Shown piece after piece: positions 1 through 5,875 of a stretch of 6,654 nt of DNA. Source of the stretch: Eubacteriales Family XIII. Incertae Sedis bacterium (lineage in GTDB: Bacteria; Bacillota; Clostridia; Peptostreptococcales; Anaerovoracaceae); contig JAITAX010000129.1 in the NCBI GenBank assembly GCA_031283865.1, positions 1 through 6,654 of the forward strand. Reading direction: 5' to 3'. The position numbers and the translations under genes were made by a program. The first letter of the stretch is position 1; each line of letters opens with the position of its first letter. Below the pieces are notes generated by a model, which had not been told where the DNA came from, searched no databases, and saw only the letters and a list, made by a program, of their open reading frames with translations.

Positions 1-842
1 ATCCAGCCGCCGCCCTTGCAGACGCGGCAGCCCTTGCCGCCGCACTTGAAGCAGGACATGTCCATTTCGGCGCTGGGTTCCGTGAACGGAAAGAAGTGCG
101 GGCGGAACCGCGTCTTGACCTCCGCGCCGAACATCTGCTTTGCGAAAGCATCCAGCGTGCCTTTGAGGTCGGACATCGAAACATCCTCATCCACGAGCAG
201 GCCCTCCACCTGATGAAACATCGGTGAATGCGTCGCGTCCGCCGTGTCGACGCGAAAGCAGCGTCCGGGCGAGATGACCTTGATCGGCGGCGCCTGCCGC
301 TGCAGGGTCCGCACCTGCACGGGTGAGGTCTGCGTGCGCAGCAGCGTGTCCTGCGTGATGTAGAAAGTGTCCGTGAGTTCCCGCGATGGATGGTTCGGCG
401 CGGCGTTCAGCGCGTCGAAATTGTTGAACACGGTTTCGACCTCGGGCCCCTCCGTGACGCTGAAGCCCATGTGCATGAATATGCGCGATATCTCTTCGAT
501 CGTGCGCGTGATGGGATGCTTCGCGCCGATGCGAAGCTCCGTACCCGGCTCGGTGACGTCCACGGCCTCGACATTGAAGCGCAGGGCGTGTTCCGCGGCC
601 TTGACCTCTTCGAATTTTTGCGCCAACATGCCCTCGATCTCGGCTCTGGCGTCGTTCGCGTGCTTGCCGAGCAGCTTTCGCTCCTCCGCGCCGAGGGAAG
701 CCATCGAACGCAGGATCTCTGTCAGCCGGCCTTTCTTGCCGAGAAACCTGACGCGCACCTCATCCGTTTCGACCCGGCTCACGGCCTTTTCGAGCTGCGC
801 CTTGGCGTCGTTCAAAATATCCCGCAACTGTGTGTTCTGCAT
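1..842 (-). CDS. pheS: Phenylalanine--tRNA ligase alpha subunit (3' end outside window)
   Basis: This is the catalytic alpha subunit of the cytoplasmic (alpha-beta)2 phenylalanyl-tRNA synthetase, which attaches phenylalanine to tRNA-Phe. The first 280 residues are visible; a full PheS is about 340. The N-terminal helical arm (about residues 1-85) is followed by the class II core: HPITRT at 109-114, the motif 2 region GRCFRVDTADATHSPMFHQ at 193-211, and FRPHFFPFTEPSAEMD at 246-261. Cysteines 264, 267, 272 and 275 form a CxxC-x4-CxxC insert ending in GW, known in many Bacillota PheS proteins and possibly a metal site. The ATG start is supported by AAGGAG nine nucleotides upstream. The gene follows the RNA methyltransferase by 54 nt, a common Bacillota order, and pheT would be expected just beyond position 1. 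The short leader holds a terminator-like hairpin and no obvious T-box. The identification is secure. Confidence 0.97.
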   Translation of the reverse strand, partial: MQNTQLRDILNDAKAQLEKAVSRVETDEVRVRFLGKKGRLTEILRSMASLGAEERKLLGKHANDARAEIEGMLAQKFEEVKAAEHALRFNVEAVDVTEPGTELRIGAKHPITRTIEEISRIFMHMGFSVTEGPEVETVFNNFDALNAAPNHPSRELTDTFYITQDTLLRTQTSPVQVRTLQRQAPPIKVISPGRCFRVDTADATHSPMFHQVEGLLVDEDVSMSDLKGTLDAFAKQMFGAEVKTRFRPHFFPFTEPSAEMDMSCFKCGGKGCRVCKGGGW

Positions 843-851
843 AAAACTGCT

Positions 852-857
852 CTCCTT
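852..857 (-). promoter_or_regulatory. Ribosome binding site of pheS
   Basis: Read on the minus strand this is AAGGAG, within AAAGGAGA, nine nucleotides before the ATG at 842-840. It is a near-perfect Shine-Dalgarno sequence and fixes the pheS start. It lies only about 10 nt downstream of the U-tract of the hairpin at 867-886. Confidence 0.8.
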
Positions 858-866
858 TGCTATCGG

Positions 867-886
867 AAAAAACGGGACAAGTCCCG
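867..886 (-). terminator. Short intrinsic terminator-like hairpin between methyltransferase and pheS
   Basis: On the minus strand CGGGAC-TT-GTCCCG is followed directly by TTTTTT. The stem is six perfect base pairs with a two-base loop, or five pairs closed by a CUUG tetraloop, a loop type known to be unusually stable. It starts 11 nt after the methyltransferase stop codon, so it could end the ftsZ-methyltransferase transcript. No promoter can fit between the U-tract and the pheS start. Either the terminator is leaky, or pheS is transcribed from a promoter upstream of it and the hairpin acts as an attenuator. The stem is short for an efficient terminator. Confidence 0.6.
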
Positions 887-896
887 CGCGGTATTC

Positions 897-1772
897 TCAT
901 TTCGCGGCGGCGCGCTGCCTGACCGATTCGAACAGCAGCACGGCGGCCGCGGCCGCGGCGTTCAGGGATTCCGCCCCGCCCGGCATCGGTACGCGGACGA
1001 CGAGGGACGCGGCGGCTGTGAAAGCGCGGGAGGGACCCCCGCCCTCGTTGCCTATGACGAGCGCGACGTCGCGCGCGAGATCGGACGCATAGCAGCTCGT
1101 TCCGCCGCGCGCGTCCGCCACTGCCACGCGCTTGCCGGCAGCCGTCAGCAGGACGACGGCGGCGTCCGCGTCGCGGACGAAGAGCACGGGTGTGCGAAAC
1201 AGCGCGCCGGCCGCCGCCCTGACCGCCCTCGGCGCATAGGGATCGCCCGTTCCCGCGATAGCCATTACGCCGAAGCCCGCCGCGTCCGCCGTCCGGATCA
1301 GCGAGCCGACATTGCGCGGGTCCTGCACGCGATCAAGCACCAGCACGCCCGCGCCGGGCCGCGAAAAAAAGCCCGCCGCGTCGCAGACGGGTCTCTTGAC
1401 AGCCGCCAGTACACCCTGCGGCGTTTCCGTATCCGCCATGCAGCGAAAGACGCGCTCCGTCGCCCAAAATACGTCGGCGCCGGCGTCACAGGCCCGCTCC
1501 GCAAGCCTTGCCGGCGCTTCATGGCGCGAAACACCGCCCGGCGTTTCCTCACAAAAAAAAGCAAACGGGATCTCCGCATCGCAGGCGAGCGCCTCCGACA
1601 AAAGCTTAGGTCCCTCGAGCAGGTACAGTCCCGAGCGATCCCTGCCTTTCTTCGGCAAAAGCCGCTTCGCGAGCCTTACCGTCCTGTTGTCGACGGATGT
1701 AATCTTCGCGCGCGCGCCGTCGCAGCCCTGTTTGGAGCCGCAATCGCCGCGCGGCGCGGCGAAAAAAACCAA
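897..1772 (-). CDS. SpoU/TrmH-family RNA 2'-O-methyltransferase
   Basis: This is a SAM-dependent ribose 2'-O-methyltransferase of the SPOUT class that modifies rRNA or tRNA; the target base cannot be told from sequence. Counting from the TTG start (291 aa), the N-terminal substrate-binding domain spans about 24-130 and includes LYLLEGPKLLSEAL (49-62). The catalytic knot domain carries motif 1 (DPRNVGSLIRTADAAGFG, 151-168), motif 2 (VIGNEGGG, 239-246) and motif 3 (PMPGGAESLNAA, 262-273). The start is uncertain. TTG at 1772-1770 has GAGG eight nucleotides upstream and lies 22 nt after the ftsZ stop. Homologues usually begin close to the ITSVDNRTV segment, which starts at an ATT codon at 1703-1701 with no ATG, GTG or TTG beside it. 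The longer in-frame ATG at 2036 overlaps ftsZ by about 240 nt and reads arginine-rich shadow sequence, so I rejected it. Pairing with pheS is common in Bacillota. Confidence 0.9.
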   Translation of the reverse strand: MVFFAAPRGDCGSKQGCDGARAKITSVDNRTVRLAKRLLPKKGRDRSGLYLLEGPKLLSEALACDAEIPFAFFCEETPGGVSRHEAPARLAERACDAGADVFWATERVFRCMADTETPQGVLAAVKRPVCDAAGFFSRPGAGVLVLDRVQDPRNVGSLIRTADAAGFGVMAIAGTGDPYAPRAVRAAAGALFRTPVLFVRDADAAVVLLTAAGKRVAVADARGGTSCYASDLARDVALVIGNEGGGPSRAFTAAASLVVRVPMPGGAESLNAAAAAAVLLFESVRQRAAAK

Positions 1773-1794
1773 GCCTCTCGCCTCGCCCGTCCGC

Positions 1795-2940
1795 CTACTG
1801 CGGGGAACGAAGAAAGGACGGTATGTCGTCGTCGCGCAGACCGCGTCCCGGAGGCGGCTCAAGCGCTTCCGCCTCGCCTGTTTCCCGCTGCGCCTCTCCC
1901 TCGTTCGCCTCGGGATCGTCGGATTCAAAATCGTCCGCAAACCCCTCCTGCGCAAGGGATTGCGGCAACGTCTGCTCGTCGCGCTCGCGCTCGTCAAAGC
2001 CCGTGGCGATGACGGTGACGGAGATTTCGTTTTCAAGCTCCTTTTTGATCGCAGCGCCGAAGATCACGATGGCATCCCGATCCGCTTCCTGTTCTATGCG
2101 GGCGGCGACCTCGCTCACTTCGAGCATACTGATGTCGCAGCCTCCGGAGATATTCAAAAGAATGGCGCGCGCGCCCTTGATCGTGGTCTCGAGCAAGGGA
2201 CTGTCCACAGCCGCGTCCACGGCGTCCTTGACGCGCGATTCGCCGACGCCCTTGCCCACGCCCATATGCGCCACGCCGCGATCCAGCATGACGGTCTTGA
2301 CGTCCGCGAAGTCCACGTTGATCAGACCGTCCCCCGTAATCAAATCCGTAACGCCCTGCACGCCTTGGCGCAGGACTTCGTCGGCGAGATACAGGGCGTC
2401 CGTAAAGGTCGTGCTCGGCTCCGCCATCGCGAGCAGCTTATCGTTCGGCACGACGATGAGAGAATCGACGTATTTTTTCATAAACATGATGCCCAGCTCC
2501 GCGTGGTCCATGCGCTTCTTTCCCTCGAAGCTGAAAGGCTTCGTGACGACGCCGACGGTCAGTATGCCCAGATCTTTCGACGCCTTGGCGATGATGGGCG
2601 CCGCGCCCGTACCCGTACCGCCCCCCATGCCGCAGGTGATGAAGACCATGTCGGCCCCGGACAGGAAGCGCGTGATGTCTTCTAAGTTTTCTTCCGCGGC
2701 TTTCTGCCCGATCTCGGGGTTCCCGCCCGCGCCGAGGCCTTTCGTGAGCTTCTCTCCGATCTGCAGCTTGTTTTCGCATTTGGAGTGCGAAATGGCCTGC
2801 TTATCCGTATTCACGACGAGGAAGCTGACACCCTGCGTGCCGCTTTCGATCATCCTGTTGATGGCGTTGCCGCCTCCGCCGCCGATCCCTATTACCCTTA
2901 TTTGCGCTGTAATCCCTTCGCTTCGTTCAAATTGCAGCAT
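1795..2940 (-). CDS. ftsZ: Cell division protein FtsZ
   Basis: FtsZ is the tubulin-like GTPase that polymerises into the cytoplasmic Z-ring and organises septal wall synthesis. The 381-residue length is normal. Visible elements are the N-terminal nucleotide-binding loop GIGGGGGNA (18-26), NTDKQAI (44-50), the tubulin signature GGGTGTG (106-112), and the T7 synergy loop NVDFADVKTVM (208-218), whose D210 and D213 match the catalytic aspartates. The globular core ends near residue 314. An acidic linker (about 315-368) follows, with many Asp, Glu and Gln, and then a C-terminal conserved peptide DDIPSFLRS (371-379), the expected docking site for FtsZ partners. The ATG start is supported by GGGAGG ten nucleotides upstream. 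The gene has its own predicted promoter and is closely followed by the methyltransferase gene. No ftsA is adjacent, so the membrane anchor must be encoded elsewhere (SepF is a candidate). The identification is certain. Confidence 0.99.
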   Translation of the reverse strand: MLQFERSEGITAQIRVIGIGGGGGNAINRMIESGTQGVSFLVVNTDKQAISHSKCENKLQIGEKLTKGLGAGGNPEIGQKAAEENLEDITRFLSGADMVFITCGMGGGTGTGAAPIIAKASKDLGILTVGVVTKPFSFEGKKRMDHAELGIMFMKKYVDSLIVVPNDKLLAMAEPSTTFTDALYLADEVLRQGVQGVTDLITGDGLINVDFADVKTVMLDRGVAHMGVGKGVGESRVKDAVDAAVDSPLLETTIKGARAILLNISGGCDISMLEVSEVAARIEQEADRDAIVIFGAAIKKELENEISVTVIATGFDERERDEQTLPQSLAQEGFADDFESDDPEANEGEAQRETGEAEALEPPPGRGLRDDDIPSFLRSPQ

Positions 2941-2950
2941 CTTTACGCGT

Positions 2951-2956
2951 CCTCCC
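2951..2956 (-). promoter_or_regulatory. Ribosome binding site of ftsZ
   Basis: On the minus strand this is GGGAGG, ten nucleotides before the ftsZ ATG. It is a strong Shine-Dalgarno match with slightly long spacing, and it supports the MLQFERSEG start. Confidence 0.75.
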
Positions 2957-3008
2957 GTCAGGCTTTTGCGAACGTTTTCGACTGTGCAGCATAGCGATAT
3001 ATTAAGTC

Positions 3009-3037
3009 ATTATATCATGCACGGCCTGCATTTGCAC
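3009..3037 (-). promoter_or_regulatory. Predicted housekeeping sigma extended -10 promoter of ftsZ
   Basis: On the minus strand TGATATAAT (3017-3009) is a perfect extended -10 element: TG, one base, then TATAAT. Seventeen bases upstream is GTGCAA (3037-3032), which matches the -35 consensus TTGACA at only three of six positions, as is typical where an extended -10 compensates. Transcription should begin near 3001-3003, giving a leader of about 60 nt before ftsZ. The element lies in the 101-nt gap after sbp, in AT-rich DNA that stands out from its GC-rich surroundings. It would let ftsZ be expressed apart from the upstream operon. Confidence 0.7.
3017..3031. repeat. Imperfect 15-bp palindrome in the ftsZ promoter spacer
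   Basis: The plus-strand sequence ATGCACGGCCTGCAT has five-base perfect outer arms (ATGCA/TGCAT) and one mismatched pair in the inner part. It occupies 15 of the 17 spacer bases between the predicted -35 and -10 and overlaps the TG of the extended -10. No U-tract follows, so it is not an obvious sbp terminator. A repressor operator is the main alternative; chance cannot be excluded. Confidence 0.5.
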
Positions 3038-3041
3038 TATA

Positions 3042-3407
3042 TTATTCCTTTGAATCGCGAGTTTTTTTTCTGATATATTTATCTATGATGATGCGCCGTA
3101 TGGCGGCCAGATTGTTGAACAGCCTGCCGCCGAACACGAGAATGGCCGCATAGTAAAGCGGTACGCCGAGCAGATCGCCCAGATAGGTCAGTGCGCCCGC
3201 GAGCACGGCGTTCACGACGAAGCCGCTTATGAATATCAGATTGTTGTACTTGTGCTCCAAGTGGCTTCTGGCCGCGCCGAGGAGCGAATCGAGCGCCGCC
3301 AAAAGCGCCATCGTGATGTAGAAAGCGTATTCGGTCGGAAACGAGAAGTTGAACGTGAGGCCGAATACGACACCTATCGCAAGGCCCAAAAATATGGCTA
3401 TGATCAT
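3042..3407 (-). CDS. sbp: Small basic protein, DUF1290 family (Sbp-like membrane protein)
   Basis: This is a small integral membrane protein of the DUF1290 family, encoded near ftsZ in many Bacillota and Actinomycetota; its biochemical role is not established. The 121 residues hold hydrophobic segments at about 2-18, 27-44, 57-79 and 85-95, and a basic C-terminal tail (RRIIIDKYIRKKTR). Two stretches typical of the family are AALDSLLGAARSHLE (37-51) and FGGRLFNNLAAIRR (92-105). I chose the ATG at 3407-3405 because GGGAG lies five nucleotides upstream and family members usually begin at the first hydrophobic helix. An ATG four codons earlier (3419) has no ribosome binding site. The gene lies about 70 nt after the second DUF881 gene and is probably co-transcribed with it. 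It ends just before the ftsZ promoter. Confidence 0.9.
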   Translation of the reverse strand: MIIAIFLGLAIGVVFGLTFNFSFPTEYAFYITMALLAALDSLLGAARSHLEHKYNNLIFISGFVVNAVLAGALTYLGDLLGVPLYYAAILVFGGRLFNNLAAIRRIIIDKYIRKKTRDSKE

Positions 3408-3421
3408 AGCTGCTCCCATTG

Positions 3422-3436
3422 CGGCGCCGGGCGCCG
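3422..3436. repeat. GC-rich perfect inverted repeat just upstream of sbp
   Basis: CGGCGCC and GGCGCCG are seven-base arms around a single central base. In RNA this could fold as a five-pair GC stem with a five-base loop. It ends four to five bases before the sbp ribosome binding site (3413-3417) and has no U-tract after it, so it is not an intrinsic terminator. It may shape sbp translation or be a by-product of GC-rich sequence. Confidence 0.4.
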
Positions 3437-3478
3437 TCGTACAATCCTTTCAAAAAACTCGATTCGACCGGGTCTTGC

Positions 3479-4210
3479 TCACCGCGCGCTTTCCCGATCC
3501 GCGCGCTGCGCGTAGCGAAATGCCGCCGCCGTGCCGGGCCGCGCGGGCAAACGCACGTCCGGCTCCACCTGCACGCGAAACACCAAGCCGTAGTATTCCC
3601 GCAGGAGCACGCCGAAGCTGTTCGGACCGATCATGGCCGCCGACAGCCTGGCGGGGTCGCCTATGGCCTCGATGACGAAAGGTCTGGCCTCCGGCACATC
3701 GTTGATGCGCACGGTGTAGCCGTTGCAATAGATCGTGGAATCGCTGTATATCCGATGCCCGTTGATCGAGATCGCCTCCGCGCCGCCCTTGCTCAGATCG
3801 CTGATGATCCGCAGGATGTCCGTGTCGTGCACGATAAAGGCGTTCGTATCGGCCCAAGGCGGGATATCCTCGGCGGAATCGTCGAGGATGACGCGCACGC
3901 CGGGACCGTGAACCGCGGTTGAATCGGTCAGCGCCTTGTATACGTACAGCTCCGAAAGCAGGCTCTCCTGCAGCCCCGCGTCCGCGTCGGCCATGATCTC
4001 CCTGTACGCGTCCAACTTCCGCCCGGCCTCCTCCGTCCGCTTGCGGATGTTGTCGATCTCCGTCCGCTCGCTCGCAATCGAAAGCTCAAGGTCGGAGAGC
4101 GTCTTGCGCGACACGAAGAGATTCATGCCGTCCGTGCTCTTCGCCTGTGCGATGATCGAAAAGCCGATACATATGCTGATTGCAAAAAACGCGATGATCC
4201 TGATGCGCAT
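3479..4210 (-). CDS. DUF881 family membrane-anchored protein (second copy)
   Basis: This is a DUF881 (YlxW/YlxX-type) protein, a family encoded beside division genes in Gram-positive bacteria; its molecular function is unknown. Counting from the chosen start (243 aa), residues 3-22 form a single N-terminal membrane anchor. A charged, probably coiled-coil stretch spans about 36-90, and the extracellular DUF881 domain follows, with HGPGVRVILDD (101-111), GGAEAISINGHR (142-153) and FVIEAIGDP (178-186). The start is the second of two adjacent ATG codons (4213 and 4210), with AAAGGA seven nucleotides upstream. An in-frame TTG at 4282 overlaps the preceding stop but lacks a ribosome binding site and would add a charged 24-residue leader. 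It is paralogous to the gene just upstream and shares its architecture and its closing FRYAQ segment. Compared with that copy, its sequence between the coiled coil and the domain contains an extra PPWADTNAF-type insert. Confidence 0.88.
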   Translation of the reverse strand: MRIRIIAFFAISICIGFSIIAQAKSTDGMNLFVSRKTLSDLELSIASERTEIDNIRKRTEEAGRKLDAYREIMADADAGLQESLLSELYVYKALTDSTAVHGPGVRVILDDSAEDIPPWADTNAFIVHDTDILRIISDLSKGGAEAISINGHRIYSDSTIYCNGYTVRINDVPEARPFVIEAIGDPARLSAAMIGPNSFGVLLREYYGLVFRVQVEPDVRLPARPGTAAAFRYAQRADRESAR

Positions 4211-4278
4211 CATCCTGTCCTTTCGGCCCGCATCCCGCAGGCCCTGCGCCTTTTCCGCCCGCGCCGCGCCGGCGTCCG

Positions 4279-5025
4279 TCAATCGGCGCCGAGCGCCGCG
4301 TCCACAGGCTGCGCGTAGCGGAAATTCGTAACGCTGCCGTTGTAGCGGGCTATCGTGATCTCCTGCGACTGTTCTATCGAAACCCGCAGGTTGTACATCT
4401 CCCGCATCGTGCTCACGATGCCGAACTTGATCGTTATCGCGGAGTCCATCGTCTCGGGATCGCCTATGGCGAGCAGGGTGTAGGGCGAGGCCGTCGGATT
4501 GGAGTTGATGTTTACGTTGTCCCCCGCAAGCACCATTTCGGTGAGGTTGACGAGCCTGTTGCCGTTGATGGAGATGGCCTCGGCGCCGGCCTCTTTCAGG
4601 CGGTTCACGAGGCTCAACATCAAATCGAAATGCGTCATGATGTCGCCGTAGATGTCGGTTTCCGCGCCCTCTATCGGCGGGGGATCCTCTATCGTGATGA
4701 CTAAGCCCGGCCCCTTGACGTCCAAGACGCCGGCGGCCAGCTTGTAGCGGTCGAGATCGGCGACAAGTCCGGCGACCAGCGTGTCGTCGTCCGCGTTTTC
4801 TTTCTCTATGCGAGCCAGACGCTCCTCGATCACGCGCAGTTCCTCGATGGCCCGGTCTTTCTCAAGCTGCAATTTCTCGAGTTCGGCCTGATAGGGCGTG
4901 ACCTTGACGATGGGCACCAAGCCGCCTTGATCGAGATTTTCTCCGAGCGACACCTGCATGGATATGGCAAAACCCACACAGACGGCCAAGACACCGACGA
5001 CGAACATGCCTCCGTACTTTCTCAT
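4279..5025 (-). CDS. DUF881 family membrane-anchored protein (first copy)
   Basis: This is the first of two neighbouring DUF881 proteins, a Gram-positive family linked to cell division by gene position but of unknown activity. Counting from the chosen start (248 aa), a basic MRKY leads into a membrane anchor at about 7-24. A heptad-rich coiled coil covers about 45-80 (many Glu, Leu, Lys and Arg). The DUF881 domain runs from about 95 to 239, with VKGPGLVITIEDPP (103-116), GAEAISINGNRL (147-158) and LLAIGDP (184-190). The ATG at 5025-5023 has AAAGGA ten nucleotides upstream. A closer ATG (5034) leaves only one base after that site, and a TTG at 5061 has no site. It starts about 75 nt after ftsQ, and its stop lies about 70 nt before the preferred start of the second copy. 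Outside topology is inferred from the single N-terminal anchor. Confidence 0.9.
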   Translation of the reverse strand: MRKYGGMFVVGVLAVCVGFAISMQVSLGENLDQGGLVPIVKVTPYQAELEKLQLEKDRAIEELRVIEERLARIEKENADDDTLVAGLVADLDRYKLAAGVLDVKGPGLVITIEDPPPIEGAETDIYGDIMTHFDLMLSLVNRLKEAGAEAISINGNRLVNLTEMVLAGDNVNINSNPTASPYTLLAIGDPETMDSAITIKFGIVSTMREMYNLRVSIEQSQEITIARYNGSVTNFRYAQPVDAALGAD

Positions 5026-5099
5026 CTCAAGCATTTCCTTTACAGTATGGCCGCCGCTCAAATGCCTTTGAACCGCAACCGGTTAAGCGCCGCCGTCCC

Positions 5100-5861
5100 T
5101 CACTCGGAAGCGGGCTGCCACGCGACGTATCGATCACCGCCCACTTTCACGGTCCCCCGCTCGATACCCTGCTCCTTGAGTTCGAGCAGAATTTTTTTCA
5201 GGTAATCCAGATTTTCCGACAGATGCGCGGGCGTCCCCTCGCAGACCAGCCGATCAAATACATACGCTCTGATTATTATATTAGAAATGTCGACTTTTTT
5301 AAAGTACAATTCTGCATTTTTTACTTTTTTCAATAAATTCAATGTATCCGTGAGGGCGGCGTTCTCCTCCGCGACGAGGGGCCGCCCCGCCTCGGCCTCG
5401 ACGAGCTTCAAATTGCTGAGTTCCGTGAGCAGGGGCGCCGTCTTCGTCCGGCGCAGCACGAGACCGTTCTCGTCGATGATGATGTATTCGCCGCGATCCG
5501 CCACAAAGGCCTCCTCCCGGCGCTCGGCGACGTGTACCACGAGATTGCCGGGCAGCCTGCGCTTCAGCTTGACCGACAGGATGTAGGGGTCGGACAGCAG
5601 CTTGCCGCGAAGCGCGTGCATCGAAACGTGAAAGATGTTCTCGCCCGGGCTGACGCCGGTCATGGCGATGATCTGCTCCGAGGTATAGTAGACGCTGTTT
5701 TCAACCGTGATCTTCTGTATATCGAAGATCGGCGAGTTCAGCAGCGCATAAAGGCCGAACGCGGCGAGCGCGACGATGCAGAATTTAAGCAGATACCGCT
5801 TCTTTTTCCTCTTTTTTTTCTTTTTTACAGGCGTGTCGCCTTGAATTTCATTTTCTTCCAT
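5100..5861 (-). CDS. ftsQ: Cell division protein FtsQ/DivIB
   Basis: FtsQ/DivIB is a bitopic divisome protein that works with DivIC/FtsL and FtsB-type partners to control septal peptidoglycan synthesis. The 253 residues show a short cytoplasmic N-terminus with a strongly basic KKKKKRKKKR run (13-22) and one membrane helix (about 24-41). An extracellular POTRA domain (about 43-113) follows, including IFDIQKITVENSVYYTSEQI and GENIFHVS, and the FtsQ/DivIB beta domain extends to the end. The only plausible start is the ATG at 5861, but no clear Shine-Dalgarno sequence precedes it. The 14-nt gap from murG is almost pure A+T, so translation may depend on coupling to murG or on an unstructured leader. 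The basic tract is encoded by a purine run with eight consecutive A residues. Residues about 170-203 use AT-rich codons (ATA, AGA, AAT) unlike the neighbouring genes and may hide an internal promoter. Confidence 0.93.
   Translation of the reverse strand: MEENEIQGDTPVKKKKKRKKKRYLLKFCIVALAAFGLYALLNSPIFDIQKITVENSVYYTSEQIIAMTGVSPGENIFHVSMHALRGKLLSDPYILSVKLKRRLPGNLVVHVAERREEAFVADRGEYIIIDENGLVLRRTKTAPLLTELSNLKLVEAEAGRPLVAEENAALTDTLNLLKKVKNAELYFKKVDISNIIIRAYVFDRLVCEGTPAHLSENLDYLKKILLELKEQGIERGTVKVGGDRYVAWQPASE
5275..5303 (-). promoter_or_regulatory. Possible internal promoter inside ftsQ
   Basis: On the minus strand a perfect TATAAT (5280-5275) follows TTTAAA (5303-5298) with a 17-base spacer; the -35 matches TTGACA at four of six positions. 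It sits in an AT-rich island (about 5265-5345) within an otherwise GC-rich coding sequence. If active, it would start near 5268 and drive the two DUF881 genes and sbp. AT-rich coding sequence often produces such matches by chance, so this is tentative. Confidence 0.35.
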
Positions 5862-5875
5862 ATTTTATAATTATC

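Noticed and set aside
1745..1756. Perfect palindrome CGCCGCGCGGCG
   Set aside because: It is made only of CG-rich repeats in a GC-rich region with no promoter or terminator element attached, so chance is the simplest explanation.
390..2012. Long plus-strand open frame of 540 codons antisense to pheS and the methyltransferase
   Set aside because: It is an arginine- and alanine-rich shadow typical of GC-rich DNA, with no recognisable domain, opposite two genes with unmistakable motifs.
1773..2036. N-terminal extension of the methyltransferase frame into ftsZ
   Set aside because: It would overlap ftsZ by about 240 nt and encodes low-complexity Ser/Arg sequence, which is the shadow of the ftsZ C-terminal linker.
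1312..3073. Plus-strand open frames of 457 and 416 codons antisense to ftsZ
   Set aside because: Both lie opposite conserved ftsZ codons, have biased composition (one rich in Arg, His and Asp, the other in Ser and Pro) and show no motif.
3437..3478. Possible terminator after the second DUF881 gene because of a TTTTTT run on the minus strand
   Set aside because: The bases before the T-run do not form a stable hairpin; only a TCGA-A-TCGA repeat without room for a loop is present.
5026..5099. Possible promoter between ftsQ and the first DUF881 gene, and a TCAAA/TTTGA inverted repeat at 5058-5071
   Set aside because: The only -10-like sequence (CATACT) lacks a matching -35, and the repeat arms are five AT-rich bases, easily found by chance.
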